NCBI RefSeq assembly: GCF_000758525.1
Contig: NZ_CP009241.1
Coordinates: 62,001-126,000 of the forward strand
Length of the DNA stretch: 64,000 bases
Reading direction: 5' to 3'
DNA from: Paenibacillus sp. FSL H7-0357
Lineage (GTDB): Bacteria; Bacillota; Bacilli; Paenibacillales; Paenibacillaceae
This document shows positions 51,384 to 60,748 of this stretch, piece by piece. Below the pieces are notes generated by a model that searched no databases, had not been told where the DNA came from, and saw only the letters and a program-made list of their open reading frames with translations. Within the stretch, counting starts at the first letter, position 1. Each line of letters begins with the position of its first letter. The translations under genes and the position numbers were made by a program.

Positions 51384-52241
51384 ATGGCTTTTCGCGTATC
51401 TGCTGTGCAATATCATCTGCATACGATCTCTTCATTTGAGGAGTTTTCCGCTCAATGCGAGCATTACATAAAGACAGCGGAGGAGTATAGCGCCGACTTC
51501 ATCCTGTTTCCCGAATTTTTGACGACGCAGCTAATGTCCATAGGTGATGAACAGGGTAAAGCCCTGGGAATTAACGACCTGCCGCAGTTTACCGGCCGTT
51601 ACCGGGAAATGTTCTCTGGTTATGCCCGGAAGTACGGTGTACATATTATTGGCGGAACCCACGTACTGCGCAGAAATGACAAGCTGTACAATGTGGCGCA
51701 TCTCTTTTATCCGGATGGAAGAATTGCCGAGCAGGCCAAGCTGCACATTACACCTGCAGAAGTCGAAGGCTGGAATATGGGGGCGGGAGAAGGGCTGGAG
51801 GTATTCCAGACCGATAAAGGAACCATTGTTATGCTGACCTGCTATGACATTGAATTTCCGGAAATTGTGCGCATGGCCAGAGCCAAAGGTGCAGACGTGA
51901 TTTTCTGTCCATCCTGTACGGATGACCGCCATGGATTCCACCGGGTAAGATATACGAGCCACGCCCGCGCGATTGAGAATCAGATCTATGTGGTGCTGAC
52001 GGGGACGGTAGGCTCCTTGCCGACTGTCGACCTGATGCGCGCCAATTTCGGCCAGGCAGCGGTCATTACGCCGAATGATATTCCTTTTCCGCCGCAAGGT
52101 CTGCTCGCCGAAGGTGAAATTAATGACGATATGATCATTACCGCCGATCTGGATCTGGAGCTGCTGTACAGTGTGCGCGAGAAAGGTTCTGTAACGACGT
52201 GGCGGGACCGCAGGACAGACCTCTACACAGATTGGAAGTAA
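51384..52241 (+). CDS. Carbon-nitrogen hydrolase (nitrilase superfamily)
   Basis: The 285-aa protein has the nitrilase Glu-Lys-Cys triad: Glu in ILFPEFLT, Lys in QAKLHITPAE, Cys in MLTCYDIEFPEI. The substrate (amide or nitrile) is unknown. It begins after TAGGAGGACTTCCAAT. Two GNAT acetyltransferase genes follow closely on the same strand. In B. subtilis YhcX a GNAT domain and a nitrilase domain are fused in one protein, so the pair here looks like the unfused form in reversed order. Confidence 0.9.
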   Translation: MAFRVSAVQYHLHTISSFEEFSAQCEHYIKTAEEYSADFILFPEFLTTQLMSIGDEQGKALGINDLPQFTGRYREMFSGYARKYGVHIIGGTHVLRRNDKLYNVAHLFYPDGRIAEQAKLHITPAEVEGWNMGAGEGLEVFQTDKGTIVMLTCYDIEFPEIVRMARAKGADVIFCPSCTDDRHGFHRVRYTSHARAIENQIYVVLTGTVGSLPTVDLMRANFGQAAVITPNDIPFPPQGLLAEGEINDDMIITADLDLELLYSVREKGSVTTWRDRRTDLYTDWK

Positions 52242-52256
52242 GGAGTGGAGCACGGT

Positions 52257-52934
52257 ATGTACTACAAAACCTTTTATGCTTTTGACGAAAAAATCCCGGT
52301 GCCTGCGGTTATCCGCCAGTATACCGAAGACGATTTTGCCGAGCTGATCACCATTCAGTCCGAAGCATTTCCGCCGCCTTATCCTGCTGAATTATGGTGG
52401 AAGCGGGAGCAGCTGCTGAATCATGTGACGCTTTTTCCGGAAGGCGCGCTCGCTGTGGAAGTGAACGGGGAACTGGCTGGCTCGGTGACAGGGCTGAAAA
52501 TCAATTTTGAGCCGGAGGGTGAAGGGCTTCATCATACGTGGTCGGAGGTTACAGCAGACGGTTATATTACCACGCATCAGCCGGATGGAAATACGCTGTA
52601 TATCGCCGATCTATGCGTACGTCCCAAATACCGCAAGCTGGGACTCGGCAAGGAACTGGTGCAGTCGCTGTATCACGTTGTGGTAGAGCAGAAGCTGGAG
52701 CGGCTACTGGGAGCGGGAAGAATGCCCGGCTATCATCTGCAGGCTTCCCGGATGCCGGCGGAGAAGTATCTGGCCGAAGTGGTTGCCGGCATACTAACTG
52801 ATCCTGTGATTACCTTCCTGCTGCGCTGCGGGCGGACGCCGGTCGGGGTCGTAGCCGATTATCTGGATGATGAAGAATCGGGCAATTTCGCAGCACTGAT
52901 GGAATGGCGCAACCCCTTTGTTGCACGTGTATGA
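52257..52934 (+). CDS. GNAT acetyltransferase (partner of the nitrilase)
   Basis: A 225-aa GNAT protein with the core YIADLCVRPKYRKLGLGKELVQSLY (acetyl-CoA loop RKLGLG) and a C-terminal part ADYLDDEESGNFAALMEWRNP that resembles the N-terminal GNAT half of YhcX-type fusions. The start ATG 52257 lies 11 nt after AAGGAG; an in-frame GTG at 52245 is also possible. It follows the nitrilase gene by 15 bases, so the two are co-transcribed. Confidence 0.85.
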   Translation: MYYKTFYAFDEKIPVPAVIRQYTEDDFAELITIQSEAFPPPYPAELWWKREQLLNHVTLFPEGALAVEVNGELAGSVTGLKINFEPEGEGLHHTWSEVTADGYITTHQPDGNTLYIADLCVRPKYRKLGLGKELVQSLYHVVVEQKLERLLGAGRMPGYHLQASRMPAEKYLAEVVAGILTDPVITFLLRCGRTPVGVVADYLDDEESGNFAALMEWRNPFVARV

Positions 52935-52977
52935 AGTCGCAGTGAATTCATAACCGGATGGAGGAGGAAATGGAAAT

Positions 52978-53649
52978 ATGGAATATATAAGAATCACCGA
53001 TATTGGGGACCCGTTGTTCAGACAAGTACATCAATTGCTGGCAGAGGTGTTCCCGCCGGAGGAAGTGCTGGAGTACAGCTTGTGGAAAGCGCCGCTTGAA
53101 GATCCCGGGATTCGCGTATTTGCCGCCGTCCATGACGGAGCTGTGGTGGGCACAACGGAATACCGTTATTATCCGGACTGGAATGTGGCAATGACCGACT
53201 TCACCATCATTGGCCGGGAGGGTCTGGGGATCGGGCGTTTTCTGGCCCGGAACCGGCTGAAAGACCTGAATAAGCTTGCTGCGGATAGCGGCAAAATGCT
53301 GTACGGTATGTTCGCAGAAATCTACGATCCTTACCGGGCGCAACATCATGAGTTTGGAGGCGTTAAGCCGATGGATCCGTTTGTACGCCGTGAGGTGCTG
53401 TCGCACTTAGGCTATAAACGTCTTGATTTTCCTTATGTACATCCCTCGTGGATGGGCGACGGGGAGGCGGTAACCGGACTGGATCTTTGTTTCATGCCCG
53501 CAGATGAGGAGCAGGACCGGCTGGATGCATCTTTGGTTGCCGATTTCCTGACCCGCTATTATGCTGTGCTGGAGGATAAGCCTGAGGCCTGGCTGTCCAT
53601 GGTGGAAGGTCTGCGTGCCCAGGATAAGCTTGAACTGCTGCCGCTTTAA
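52978..53649 (+). CDS. GNAT-like acetyltransferase
   Basis: A 223-aa protein with a divergent GNAT core: FAAVHDGAVVGTTEYRYYPDW, then FTIIGREGLGIGRFLARNRLKDL, where the acetyl-CoA loop is REGLGIG. The C-terminal half is long and has no recognised motif. It follows the preceding GNAT gene by 43 bases after GGAGGAGG and probably belongs to the same transcript. Confidence 0.75.
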   Translation: MEYIRITDIGDPLFRQVHQLLAEVFPPEEVLEYSLWKAPLEDPGIRVFAAVHDGAVVGTTEYRYYPDWNVAMTDFTIIGREGLGIGRFLARNRLKDLNKLAADSGKMLYGMFAEIYDPYRAQHHEFGGVKPMDPFVRREVLSHLGYKRLDFPYVHPSWMGDGEAVTGLDLCFMPADEEQDRLDASLVADFLTRYYAVLEDKPEAWLSMVEGLRAQDKLELLPL

Positions 53650-53673
53650 TTATTCCTCATGGCGAATTAGCCA

Positions 53674-53702
53674 TTGAATTGCTCTCTTGAACTGGATATA
53701 GT
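53674..53702 (+). promoter_or_regulatory. Promoter of ywiB-argS
   Basis: TTGAAT (53674-53679), 17-nt spacer, TATAGT (53697-53702). Confidence 0.6.
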
Positions 53703-53765
53703 GTACAATGGGAAAGCGAATATGACTTTGATTAAATATAAGAAAGAATAAGCGAGGAACACGTG

Positions 53766-54209
53766 ATGGCTGAAGTACAGTCCGACAAATACGGTGTTTC
53801 CGTGACACTGGAAAGCCTGCAGGACGGGCAGCGAAATGTTGTAAAAGCAGCCGGAGAAGTTACTGCCAGAGGGCCGCAGCTATATATCCGTTATGAAGAA
53901 TCCAGTCAGGGCCCGCAGGGCGAGGCTGTTTCCGTCCGCACTACCATAAAGATTTCAGACAGCGAGCTGAAGCTGATCCGTCACGGCGGAATCCAGTCCG
54001 AGCAGTCTTTTGCGCCGGGGCGCCGCCTGCCGGGATTCTACCGTTCCCCTTACACACAGTTCAATCTCTCTACAGAAACGCGGAAGCTGGACATGGTCCG
54101 GAACGGGCGGTCGCTGACGGTTTCATGGGAATATGACCTGTACGTTTACGAGGAGTTATCAGGACAGTTCGCGATCAGTTTGCATATACAGGAGGAACCA
54201 CAATCATGA
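53766..54209 (+). CDS. ywiB: DUF1934 family protein YwiB
   Basis: A 147-aa lipocalin-like beta-barrel protein of the DUF1934 family, recognised by [21 protein letters not shown] and the [10 protein letters not shown] stretch. The function is unknown. As in B. subtilis it lies directly upstream of argS, and its TGA overlaps the argS ATG. ATG 53766 is preferred; a GTG one codon upstream is an alternative. Confidence 0.85.
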   Translation: MAEVQSDKYGVSVTLESLQDGQRNVVKAAGEVTARGPQLYIRYEESSQGPQGEAVSVRTTIKISDSELKLIRHGGIQSEQSFAPGRRLPGFYRSPYTQFNLSTETRKLDMVRNGRSLTVSWEYDLYVYEELSGQFAISLHIQEEPQS

Positions 54210-55891
54210 CACAAAGTTCAAATCCGCTTCAGCTTGCCAATGAACGGGTGAAAGAAGCCATCGCCGATGCAGTTGTTGCCGCAGGCCTGGTGACCAGAGA
54301 AGAGCTTCCCGCTATCGTGCTGGAAGTGCCGAAGGACAAAGCGCATGGCGATCTGGCAACCAACGCCGCAATGCAGCTTACCAAGATTGCGAAGCGCAAT
54401 CCGCGGCAGATCGCTGAGGCGATCATTGAGCACCTGGACACAGGTCGTGCTTCTATTGAAAAAGCAGAAATTGCCGGACCGGGATTCATCAACTTTACTT
54501 TGTCCAAGAGCTACCTTTATCCGGTAATCGCTCTTGCCCACGAGCAGGGTGACAACTACGGCCGCATAGATATTGGCCATGGGCAGAAGGTTGAAGTGGA
54601 ATTCGTCAGCGCGAATCCTACCGGCAGCCTGCACCTGGGGCATGCCCGCGGTGCTGCTGTCGGCGACGCGCTCTGCAACGTGCTGGATTATGCCGGCTAC
54701 AAAGTAACCCGTGAGTACTATATCAACGACGCCGGCAACCAGGTGGCCAATCTGTGCAAGTCGATTGAGACCCGCTACCTGCAGGAGCTGGGCCAGCCGG
54801 CCGAAATGCCGGAGGACGGCTACCATGGCGAAGACATCAAGGGATTTGCCAAAGAGCTTGTGGCTGAGAAGGGGGATTCCCTGCTTGCGATGACTCCGGG
54901 GGACCGTGCCGCTTTCTTCCGCACTTACGGCCTGACCAAGGAGCTGGACAAAATCAAACGCGACCTCGGCCGCTTCCGCGTCAACTTCGACATCTGGTTC
55001 AGCGAAACCTCGCTGTATGAGAATGGACAGGTGCTGCGTTCACTCGATGAGCTGCGCGACCGCGGAGAGGTATATGAGCTGGACGGGGCAACCTGGCTGC
55101 AGACGACCAAATATGGCGACGACAAGGACCGCGTATTGATCAAGAACGACGGAACCTATACCTATCTCACGCCTGATATTGCTTACCACAGCGATAAATA
55201 TAGCCGCGGCTACGATAAAATGATCAATATCTGGGGCGCTGACCATCACGGCTACATTCCGCGGATGAAGGCGGCGATGTCGGCCCTTGGCAACGATTCG
55301 GAGAAGCTTGTGGTGCTGATTGCCCAAATGGTCAGTCTGTTCCAGAACGGCGAAAAGGTCAAAATGTCGAAACGTACCGGCAAAGCGGTTACGATGGAAG
55401 ACTTGATGGAAGAAGTTGGACTCGACGCGATCCGTTATTTCTTCACGATGCGCAGTATGGATTCGCATCTGGACTTCGATATGGACCTGGCAATTTCCAC
55501 GTCCAATGAAAATCCTGTATTCTACGTTCAATACGCGCATGCGCGGATCTGCAGCATTTTCCGCCAGGCGGAAGAGCAGGGCATCACATTGCCGGATTAC
55601 GCCGATATCGATTATACGAAGCTGACGGCAGCTCATGAATATGACCTGCTCCGCAAAATCGGCGAATTACCGGCGGAGATTGCCATTGCTGCCGAAGGCT
55701 ATGCGCCGCACCGCCTGATCCGCTACGTCTACGATCTGGCTGCGCTGTTCCACAGCTATTACAAAGCCGAGCGCGTGATTACCGAGGATGCCGCACAGAC
55801 CGTGGCCCGTCTCGCCCTGCTGGGCGCTGCGCGCACGACGATTGCCAACGTGCTGCGCCTTGTCGGTGTCACTGCGCCTGACCGCATGTAG
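54206..55891 (+). CDS. argS: Arginyl-tRNA synthetase
   Basis: ArgS is a class I synthetase of 561 aa. The N-terminal Arg-S domain has [20 protein letters not shown]. The HIGH motif is [16 protein letters not shown], and KMSKS appears as [12 protein letters not shown]. The C-terminal DALR anticodon-binding domain runs from about residue 440 ([19 protein letters not shown]). The start overlaps ywiB by four bases. It ends at a strong terminator. No T-box was found upstream. Confidence 0.96.
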   Translation: MTQSSNPLQLANERVKEAIADAVVAAGLVTREELPAIVLEVPKDKAHGDLATNAAMQLTKIAKRNPRQIAEAIIEHLDTGRASIEKAEIAGPGFINFTLSKSYLYPVIALAHEQGDNYGRIDIGHGQKVEVEFVSANPTGSLHLGHARGAAVGDALCNVLDYAGYKVTREYYINDAGNQVANLCKSIETRYLQELGQPAEMPEDGYHGEDIKGFAKELVAEKGDSLLAMTPGDRAAFFRTYGLTKELDKIKRDLGRFRVNFDIWFSETSLYENGQVLRSLDELRDRGEVYELDGATWLQTTKYGDDKDRVLIKNDGTYTYLTPDIAYHSDKYSRGYDKMINIWGADHHGYIPRMKAAMSALGNDSEKLVVLIAQMVSLFQNGEKVKMSKRTGKAVTMEDLMEEVGLDAIRYFFTMRSMDSHLDFDMDLAISTSNENPVFYVQYAHARICSIFRQAEEQGITLPDYADIDYTKLTAAHEYDLLRKIGELPAEIAIAAEGYAPHRLIRYVYDLAALFHSYYKAERVITEDAAQTVARLALLGAARTTIANVLRLVGVTAPDRM

Positions 55892-55913
55892 CTGCAGCTT
55901 GCGCCAGCAAACT

Positions 55914-55955
55914 TAAAAGCTCCGTCTTCCGGTGAAAGGAAGGCGGAGCTTTTTG
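55914..55955 (+). terminator. Terminator after argS
   Basis: AAAGCTCCGTCTTCC pairs with GGAAGGCGGAGCTTT (one G-U pair) and is followed by T. Confidence 0.95.
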
Positions 55956-55998
55956 CGTGAGGCAGTACCGGCGCCGCCGGGTCCTGCCTTGAATAACA

Positions 55999-56108
55999 CC
56001 GGACCGGGAACCGCCCGCAATCTGGGCGGCCCCCGGTCCGGGCTGGTTGCAGGCCCCCGTGCCGGAGGGGCCTGCTGCTGCGTGCCGCCGCAGAGCGCAG
56101 CGGCGGCA
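55999..56108. other. Three consecutive GC-rich hairpins
   Basis: Hairpin 1 (55999-56041) has a 10-bp arm CCGGACCGGG/CCCGGTCCGG around an inner CCGCCC/GGGCGG. Hairpin 2 (56049-56075) is GCAGGCCCC/GGGGCCTGC. Hairpin 3 (56083-56108) is TGCCGCCGC/GCGGCGGCA. All are perfect. They lie in the 3' untranslated region of the minus-strand protease gene and have no T run, so they are not a classical terminator. Confidence 0.75.
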
Positions 56109-56123
56109 TTTGCCGCCCGTTGC

Positions 56124-57299
56124 CTACGCCTTTGCGGCGGCGGCAACGGGCTTAGCCCGTGCGCCCGCCCGCAGCAGGCGCAGGGCATCGGCCGCGCCGC
56201 CGCCCAGGGAAGCGCGGCGCTGGCCCTTGCGCAGCCGCACCGGCGAAGCCGTGCGGCGCAGCAGCAGCTTCAGCTCGCGCGGCGTAAGCGACGGCCGCAG
56301 CGCGAGCAGCAGTGCAGCGGCACCGGTGACATGCGAGGTCGCCATGGAGGTGCCGCTCATCTCTTTGTAGCCCTCCCTCAGCCAGCAGGAGGGCACGCTT
56401 TCGCCTGGTCCGTACACATCGATGTACGGACCGCGGTTGCTGAAGGCCGCTACGCGGTGCCTTCTGTCCAGGGCGCCGACGGCGATCGTCTCGGGGTAGC
56501 GGGCGGGATAGTCCCCGCCCCGTTTGCCGTCATTGCCGGAGGAGGCGATGATAGCGATCCCGGCCCGATAGGCCTTGATCACCACATCATGAAGTGCTTT
56601 GCTTCTTGTTTTCATCCCGAAGCTCATATTGATAATGTCGATCTTGTTCTGTACACACCAGTCGATTCCAAGGACAATATCCGACACATAGGCCGAGCCG
56701 CTGTGGTCAAAGGCTTTGACCGGATACACCAGTGCCCGCGGGGCTACGCCCATCATTCCGCGCGTGCCGCCCGCTGCGGCCAGTGTACCGGCAATATGAG
56801 TGCCATGCCCGTTATCATCGAGCGGCAGCATGCCGCGGTGCAGCAGATTCACACCGGAGGCCAGGGAATGCTTCAAATCGGGATGGCGGTAATCGGCCCC
56901 CGTGTCAATGACGCCTATTTTCACATGCACTCCGGTTGATTTGGACCAGGCCTGGGGAGCATGTATCGCCTTCACCCCCCATGGCATGACGGCGGTTCCG
57001 CTCTTGTCCGGGGACGCGGAGTGGACCTGTATCCGCAGGTCATCTTCAATACGCAGCAAATCGGAGAATTTATCCATCAGTCTTTCTGCACCCGCAGCAG
57101 GCAGAAAGAAGGCCCGAATCAGCGGGGAAACCTGAACCTGCCGCAGCCCGGGCCGCTTTTTCTTCAGCGCCTTCCACTGTGACAGCGCTCCGGCATACTG
57201 GCGGGCATCGTTAAAGGTAACAATACGCCGCTCAGTAGTATTTTTGGGGGCAGCCGATATCTCATCAAGCAGCATCTGCCAAAATCCGTAATAGTCCAT
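56124..57299 (-). CDS. Subtilisin-like serine protease (S8 family)
   Basis: The 391-aa protein has the catalytic triad D132 (GVIDTGAD), H165 (NGHGTHIAG) and S318 (SGTSMATSHVTG), with the oxyanion Asn in ASSGNDG. The first 100 residues look like an I9-type propeptide (ERRIVTFNDARQYAG). There is no signal peptide, so it may act inside the cell or be exported by other means. The last 50 residues are rich in Arg and Ala and the DNA there is markedly GC-rich. The ATG lies 14 nt from GAGGAGGGG, rather far. Confidence 0.9.
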   Translation of the reverse strand: MDYYGFWQMLLDEISAAPKNTTERRIVTFNDARQYAGALSQWKALKKKRPGLRQVQVSPLIRAFFLPAAGAERLMDKFSDLLRIEDDLRIQVHSASPDKSGTAVMPWGVKAIHAPQAWSKSTGVHVKIGVIDTGADYRHPDLKHSLASGVNLLHRGMLPLDDNGHGTHIAGTLAAAGGTRGMMGVAPRALVYPVKAFDHSGSAYVSDIVLGIDWCVQNKIDIINMSFGMKTRSKALHDVVIKAYRAGIAIIASSGNDGKRGGDYPARYPETIAVGALDRRHRVAAFSNRGPYIDVYGPGESVPSCWLREGYKEMSGTSMATSHVTGAAALLLALRPSLTPRELKLLLRRTASPVRLRKGQRRASLGGGAADALRLLRAGARAKPVAAAAKA

Positions 57300-57906
57300 A
57301 AGTTATACGCCGTCCCCTCCTCGGTGCCGTGCTGCCATATTGTATGAAAGAAGGCGGACGTCCGAATGGGAACTTGCCCTTTTTTAGCGAAATGGGCTGC
57401 CCATCGTGTCAAAAGGCGGCGCTTCACATAAAATAAACGGAAGAGATCTAAACCTCTCTTTGCAACATCCCGTAAGGAGCCGATCCTTGGCGTGGATACA
57501 GTCATGCGCGGAGGAATTTCCTCCGCCTTTTTTAGCAAATAAGGAGTATGAGCTTGGCGCTATACTTTCTTCATATCTTTTGTACAGAACCGGCTGTGTG
57601 TCTCTTTCAAAAAAGAAGGTTTATCACAGATTTCCTGGCGCTGGGACAGCCGGGTACATATGATCAGATCGAACTGCTTTGTTCGTGCCCGTGCAAGCAG
57701 TGGCTGCAACATCCGAAAGCGCTTCAAACCTTCCGGAACGCCAGAAACAAATCTCCATACCAGGACCGCAAAGCGAATCTTCCGGCCTCTCACCGCAATT
57801 GACTTGCAATTTGCTGGCAAATAGGTTTTACTTAGGTTTGTTAATGGATATGATAAATTAAGTATGATTTGTAAAGTGAACAATGCGTGAGAGGAAGTGT
57901 CCTTTA
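57300..57906. other. Intergenic region with a terminator and no confident gene
   Basis: Within these 607 bases a strong plus-strand terminator lies at 57508-57535. Two ORFs could be considered: a minus-strand one from about 57503 that would run into the protease start, and a plus-strand one at about 57548-57802 after AAGGAG. Neither has a recognisable family or clear codon bias. The promoter of rpoE must lie in the last 150 bases (TTGACT at 57799-57804 with a poor -10). Confidence 0.5.
57508..57536 (+). terminator. Orphan plus-strand terminator
   Basis: GCGGAGGA pairs with TCCTCCGC across a 3-nt loop; six T follow. No plus-strand gene ends here. Confidence 0.75.
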
Positions 57907-58467
57907 GTGAGTACGCCACTCAATTTAAAGCTGGACCCTGAGAAAGTTAAAGAAATACCGATGGTGGACCTGGCTTTCCTGGTGCTTAAAGCAGCCAACA
58001 CACCTTTTTATTACCGTGACCTGATGGTTGAAGTAGCCAAGCTGCGCGGTATGACCGAGCAAGAAAGCCAAGATACTATTGCCCAGTTATATACCGAGAT
58101 TAACATTGACGGGCGTTTTGCCTGTGTCGGAACCAACCTGTGGGGGCTGAAACGCTGGTACCCTCTGGAACGCTCCGATGATCCTGTCGGCAACACCAAA
58201 CGCGTTCGTATCATCAACGATGAAGACGACGATTTGGAAGATGATGATTTTGCCGAAGAAGAAGAGAACTATGCTGCTGAGGAAGAGGACTTCGACGTTA
58301 TCGACGAAGATCGCGACGACCTCTATTCAGACGACGACAGCGAAGAAGAAGTTGACGAGGATGTTGTCATTGATGAAGATGACATTGACGAAGACGAAGT
58401 GGATGAAGATGACTCCGAAGACGGCGAAGGCGAAGATGCCGACGAGGACGAGAACGACGAATTTTAG
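57907..58467 (+). CDS. rpoE: RNA polymerase delta subunit
   Basis: The 186-aa protein has the folded N-terminal HARE-HTH domain (MVDLAFLVLKAANTPFYYRDLMVEVAKL ... NLWGLKRWYPL, residues about 15-90) and a C-terminal tail made almost entirely of Asp and Glu. Delta binds RNA polymerase and speeds recycling by displacing nucleic acids. GTG 57907 is 8 nt from AGAGGAAG; the frame is open a few codons upstream without a better site. It lies directly upstream of pyrG, as in B. subtilis. Confidence 0.95.
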   Translation: MSTPLNLKLDPEKVKEIPMVDLAFLVLKAANTPFYYRDLMVEVAKLRGMTEQESQDTIAQLYTEINIDGRFACVGTNLWGLKRWYPLERSDDPVGNTKRVRIINDEDDDLEDDDFAEEEENYAAEEEDFDVIDEDRDDLYSDDDSEEEVDEDVVIDEDDIDEDEVDEDDSEDGEGEDADEDENDEF

Positions 58468-58495
58468 AATAGTGCGCTAGGGCAGAATTCCTCCC

Positions 58496-58525
58496 TTGAC
58501 ATGGGTAGGACCGTCAGAGTAAACT
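58496..58525 (+). promoter_or_regulatory. Probable pyrG promoter with GGGC start
   Basis: TTGACA (58496-58501), 18-nt spacer, TAAACT (58520-58525), then seven bases and GGGCTT (58533-58538) at the expected transcription start. A competing promoter-like pair, TTGCAT (58527-58532) with TAATAT (58550-58555), overlaps it. Confidence 0.55.
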
Positions 58526-58566
58526 ATTGCATGGGCTTATAATGAACGTTAATATTATTTTCTAAA

Positions 58567-58612
58567 ATAAAAAGTGCCCCGGCTCTACGGGTGTCACTTT
58601 TTTGTTTTTTTA
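58567..58612 (+). terminator. Terminator; probable pyrG leader attenuator
   Basis: AAGTG...CCC pairs with GGG...CACTT and is followed by six T, a G and seven more T. The 5' arm contains CCCC. It lies 35 bases after the GGGC start and 150 bases before pyrG, so it may be a regulated leader terminator and not only the end of rpoE. Confidence 0.75.
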
Positions 58613-58751
58613 GATGGTTTTTCCGTGATTGGATGAACGCATCCCTGGTTTTTTGGGATGGCAGAAGTAACTTTTAAGTTCCCCGTTTTGATGATGGAAA
58701 AAAGGGTTACGATAAACAAATGCGTCGCCTGAATTTCTGGACTTTATTTAG

Positions 58752-60371
<1,620 letters not shown>

Positions 60372-60402
60372 TTCATATGTCAAACCGGCCTTCACGGGCC
60401 TT

Positions 60403-60431
60403 TGAAAGCCTCCATCTGGAGGCTTTCTTCA
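60403..60431 (+). terminator. Terminator after pyrG
   Basis: AAAGCCTCC pairs perfectly with GGAGGCTTT across ATCT; the T run is short (TTTCTTC). Confidence 0.75.
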
Positions 60432-60515
60432 AAATATAAGCGTACTATGTCAACAAGCTAAAACTGACTATAAAAGCAACTCAAACACACCTAACTCTTT
60501 GTTTTCCAAAAAATA
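60432..60515. other. Short spacer between pyrG terminator and insertion element
   Basis: AT-rich, with no gene. The left end of the insertion element lies near its right limit. Confidence 0.5.
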
Positions 60516-60519
60516 GTTA

Positions 60520-60533
60520 GCAACTGACGAAGA
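60520..60533 (+). repeat. Left subterminal inverted repeat of the insertion element
   Basis: GCAACTGACGAAGA; matches the other end at 11 of 14 positions. Confidence 0.6.
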
Positions 60534-60539
60534 GCGATG

Positions 60540-60748
60540 GACAGAACCGGAAGGTCTCGAACTTGAAAGGAAATAGCCTCGTGTTCAATCCTGTTATGCA
60601 ATCTGGCTGAGTGCAGATCGAGATCTAACGTACAATTCGCATTAACAGGACGAGGTGGATAAGGCTTATTTACGAGGTCTGGGCCTCTAGAATTTAATCC
60701 GATCTTCCCTCAGTCCCAGACCCACCGGTTCAGTCATTTCAGGCTTGT
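60540..60748 (-). ncRNA. Candidate bridge-type guide RNA of the insertion element
   Basis: The transposase 3' flank folds into two strong stem-loops. The first, on the minus strand, has CCCAGACC/GGTCTGGG (plus 60676-60683 with 60715-60722) closing a 31-nt loop. The second has outer pair CCTCGT/ACGAGG (60577-60582 with 60650-60655) and inner TCCTGTTATGC/GCATTAACAGGA (60589-60599 with 60639-60650, one bulge), closing a 39-nt loop. Large loops on paired stems next to the recombinase gene are what IS110-family guide RNAs look like. Transcription is inferred. Confidence 0.45.

Noticed and set aside
55932..56939. Large plus-strand ORF opposite the S8 protease gene
   Set aside because: It is a shadow frame caused by the GC-rich minus-strand gene, whose catalytic triad is intact; the plus frame has low-complexity composition and no family features.
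58013..58480. Lys/Thr-rich plus-strand ORF overlapping rpoE
   Set aside because: It is the shifted reading of the Asp/Glu codons of the delta-subunit tail.
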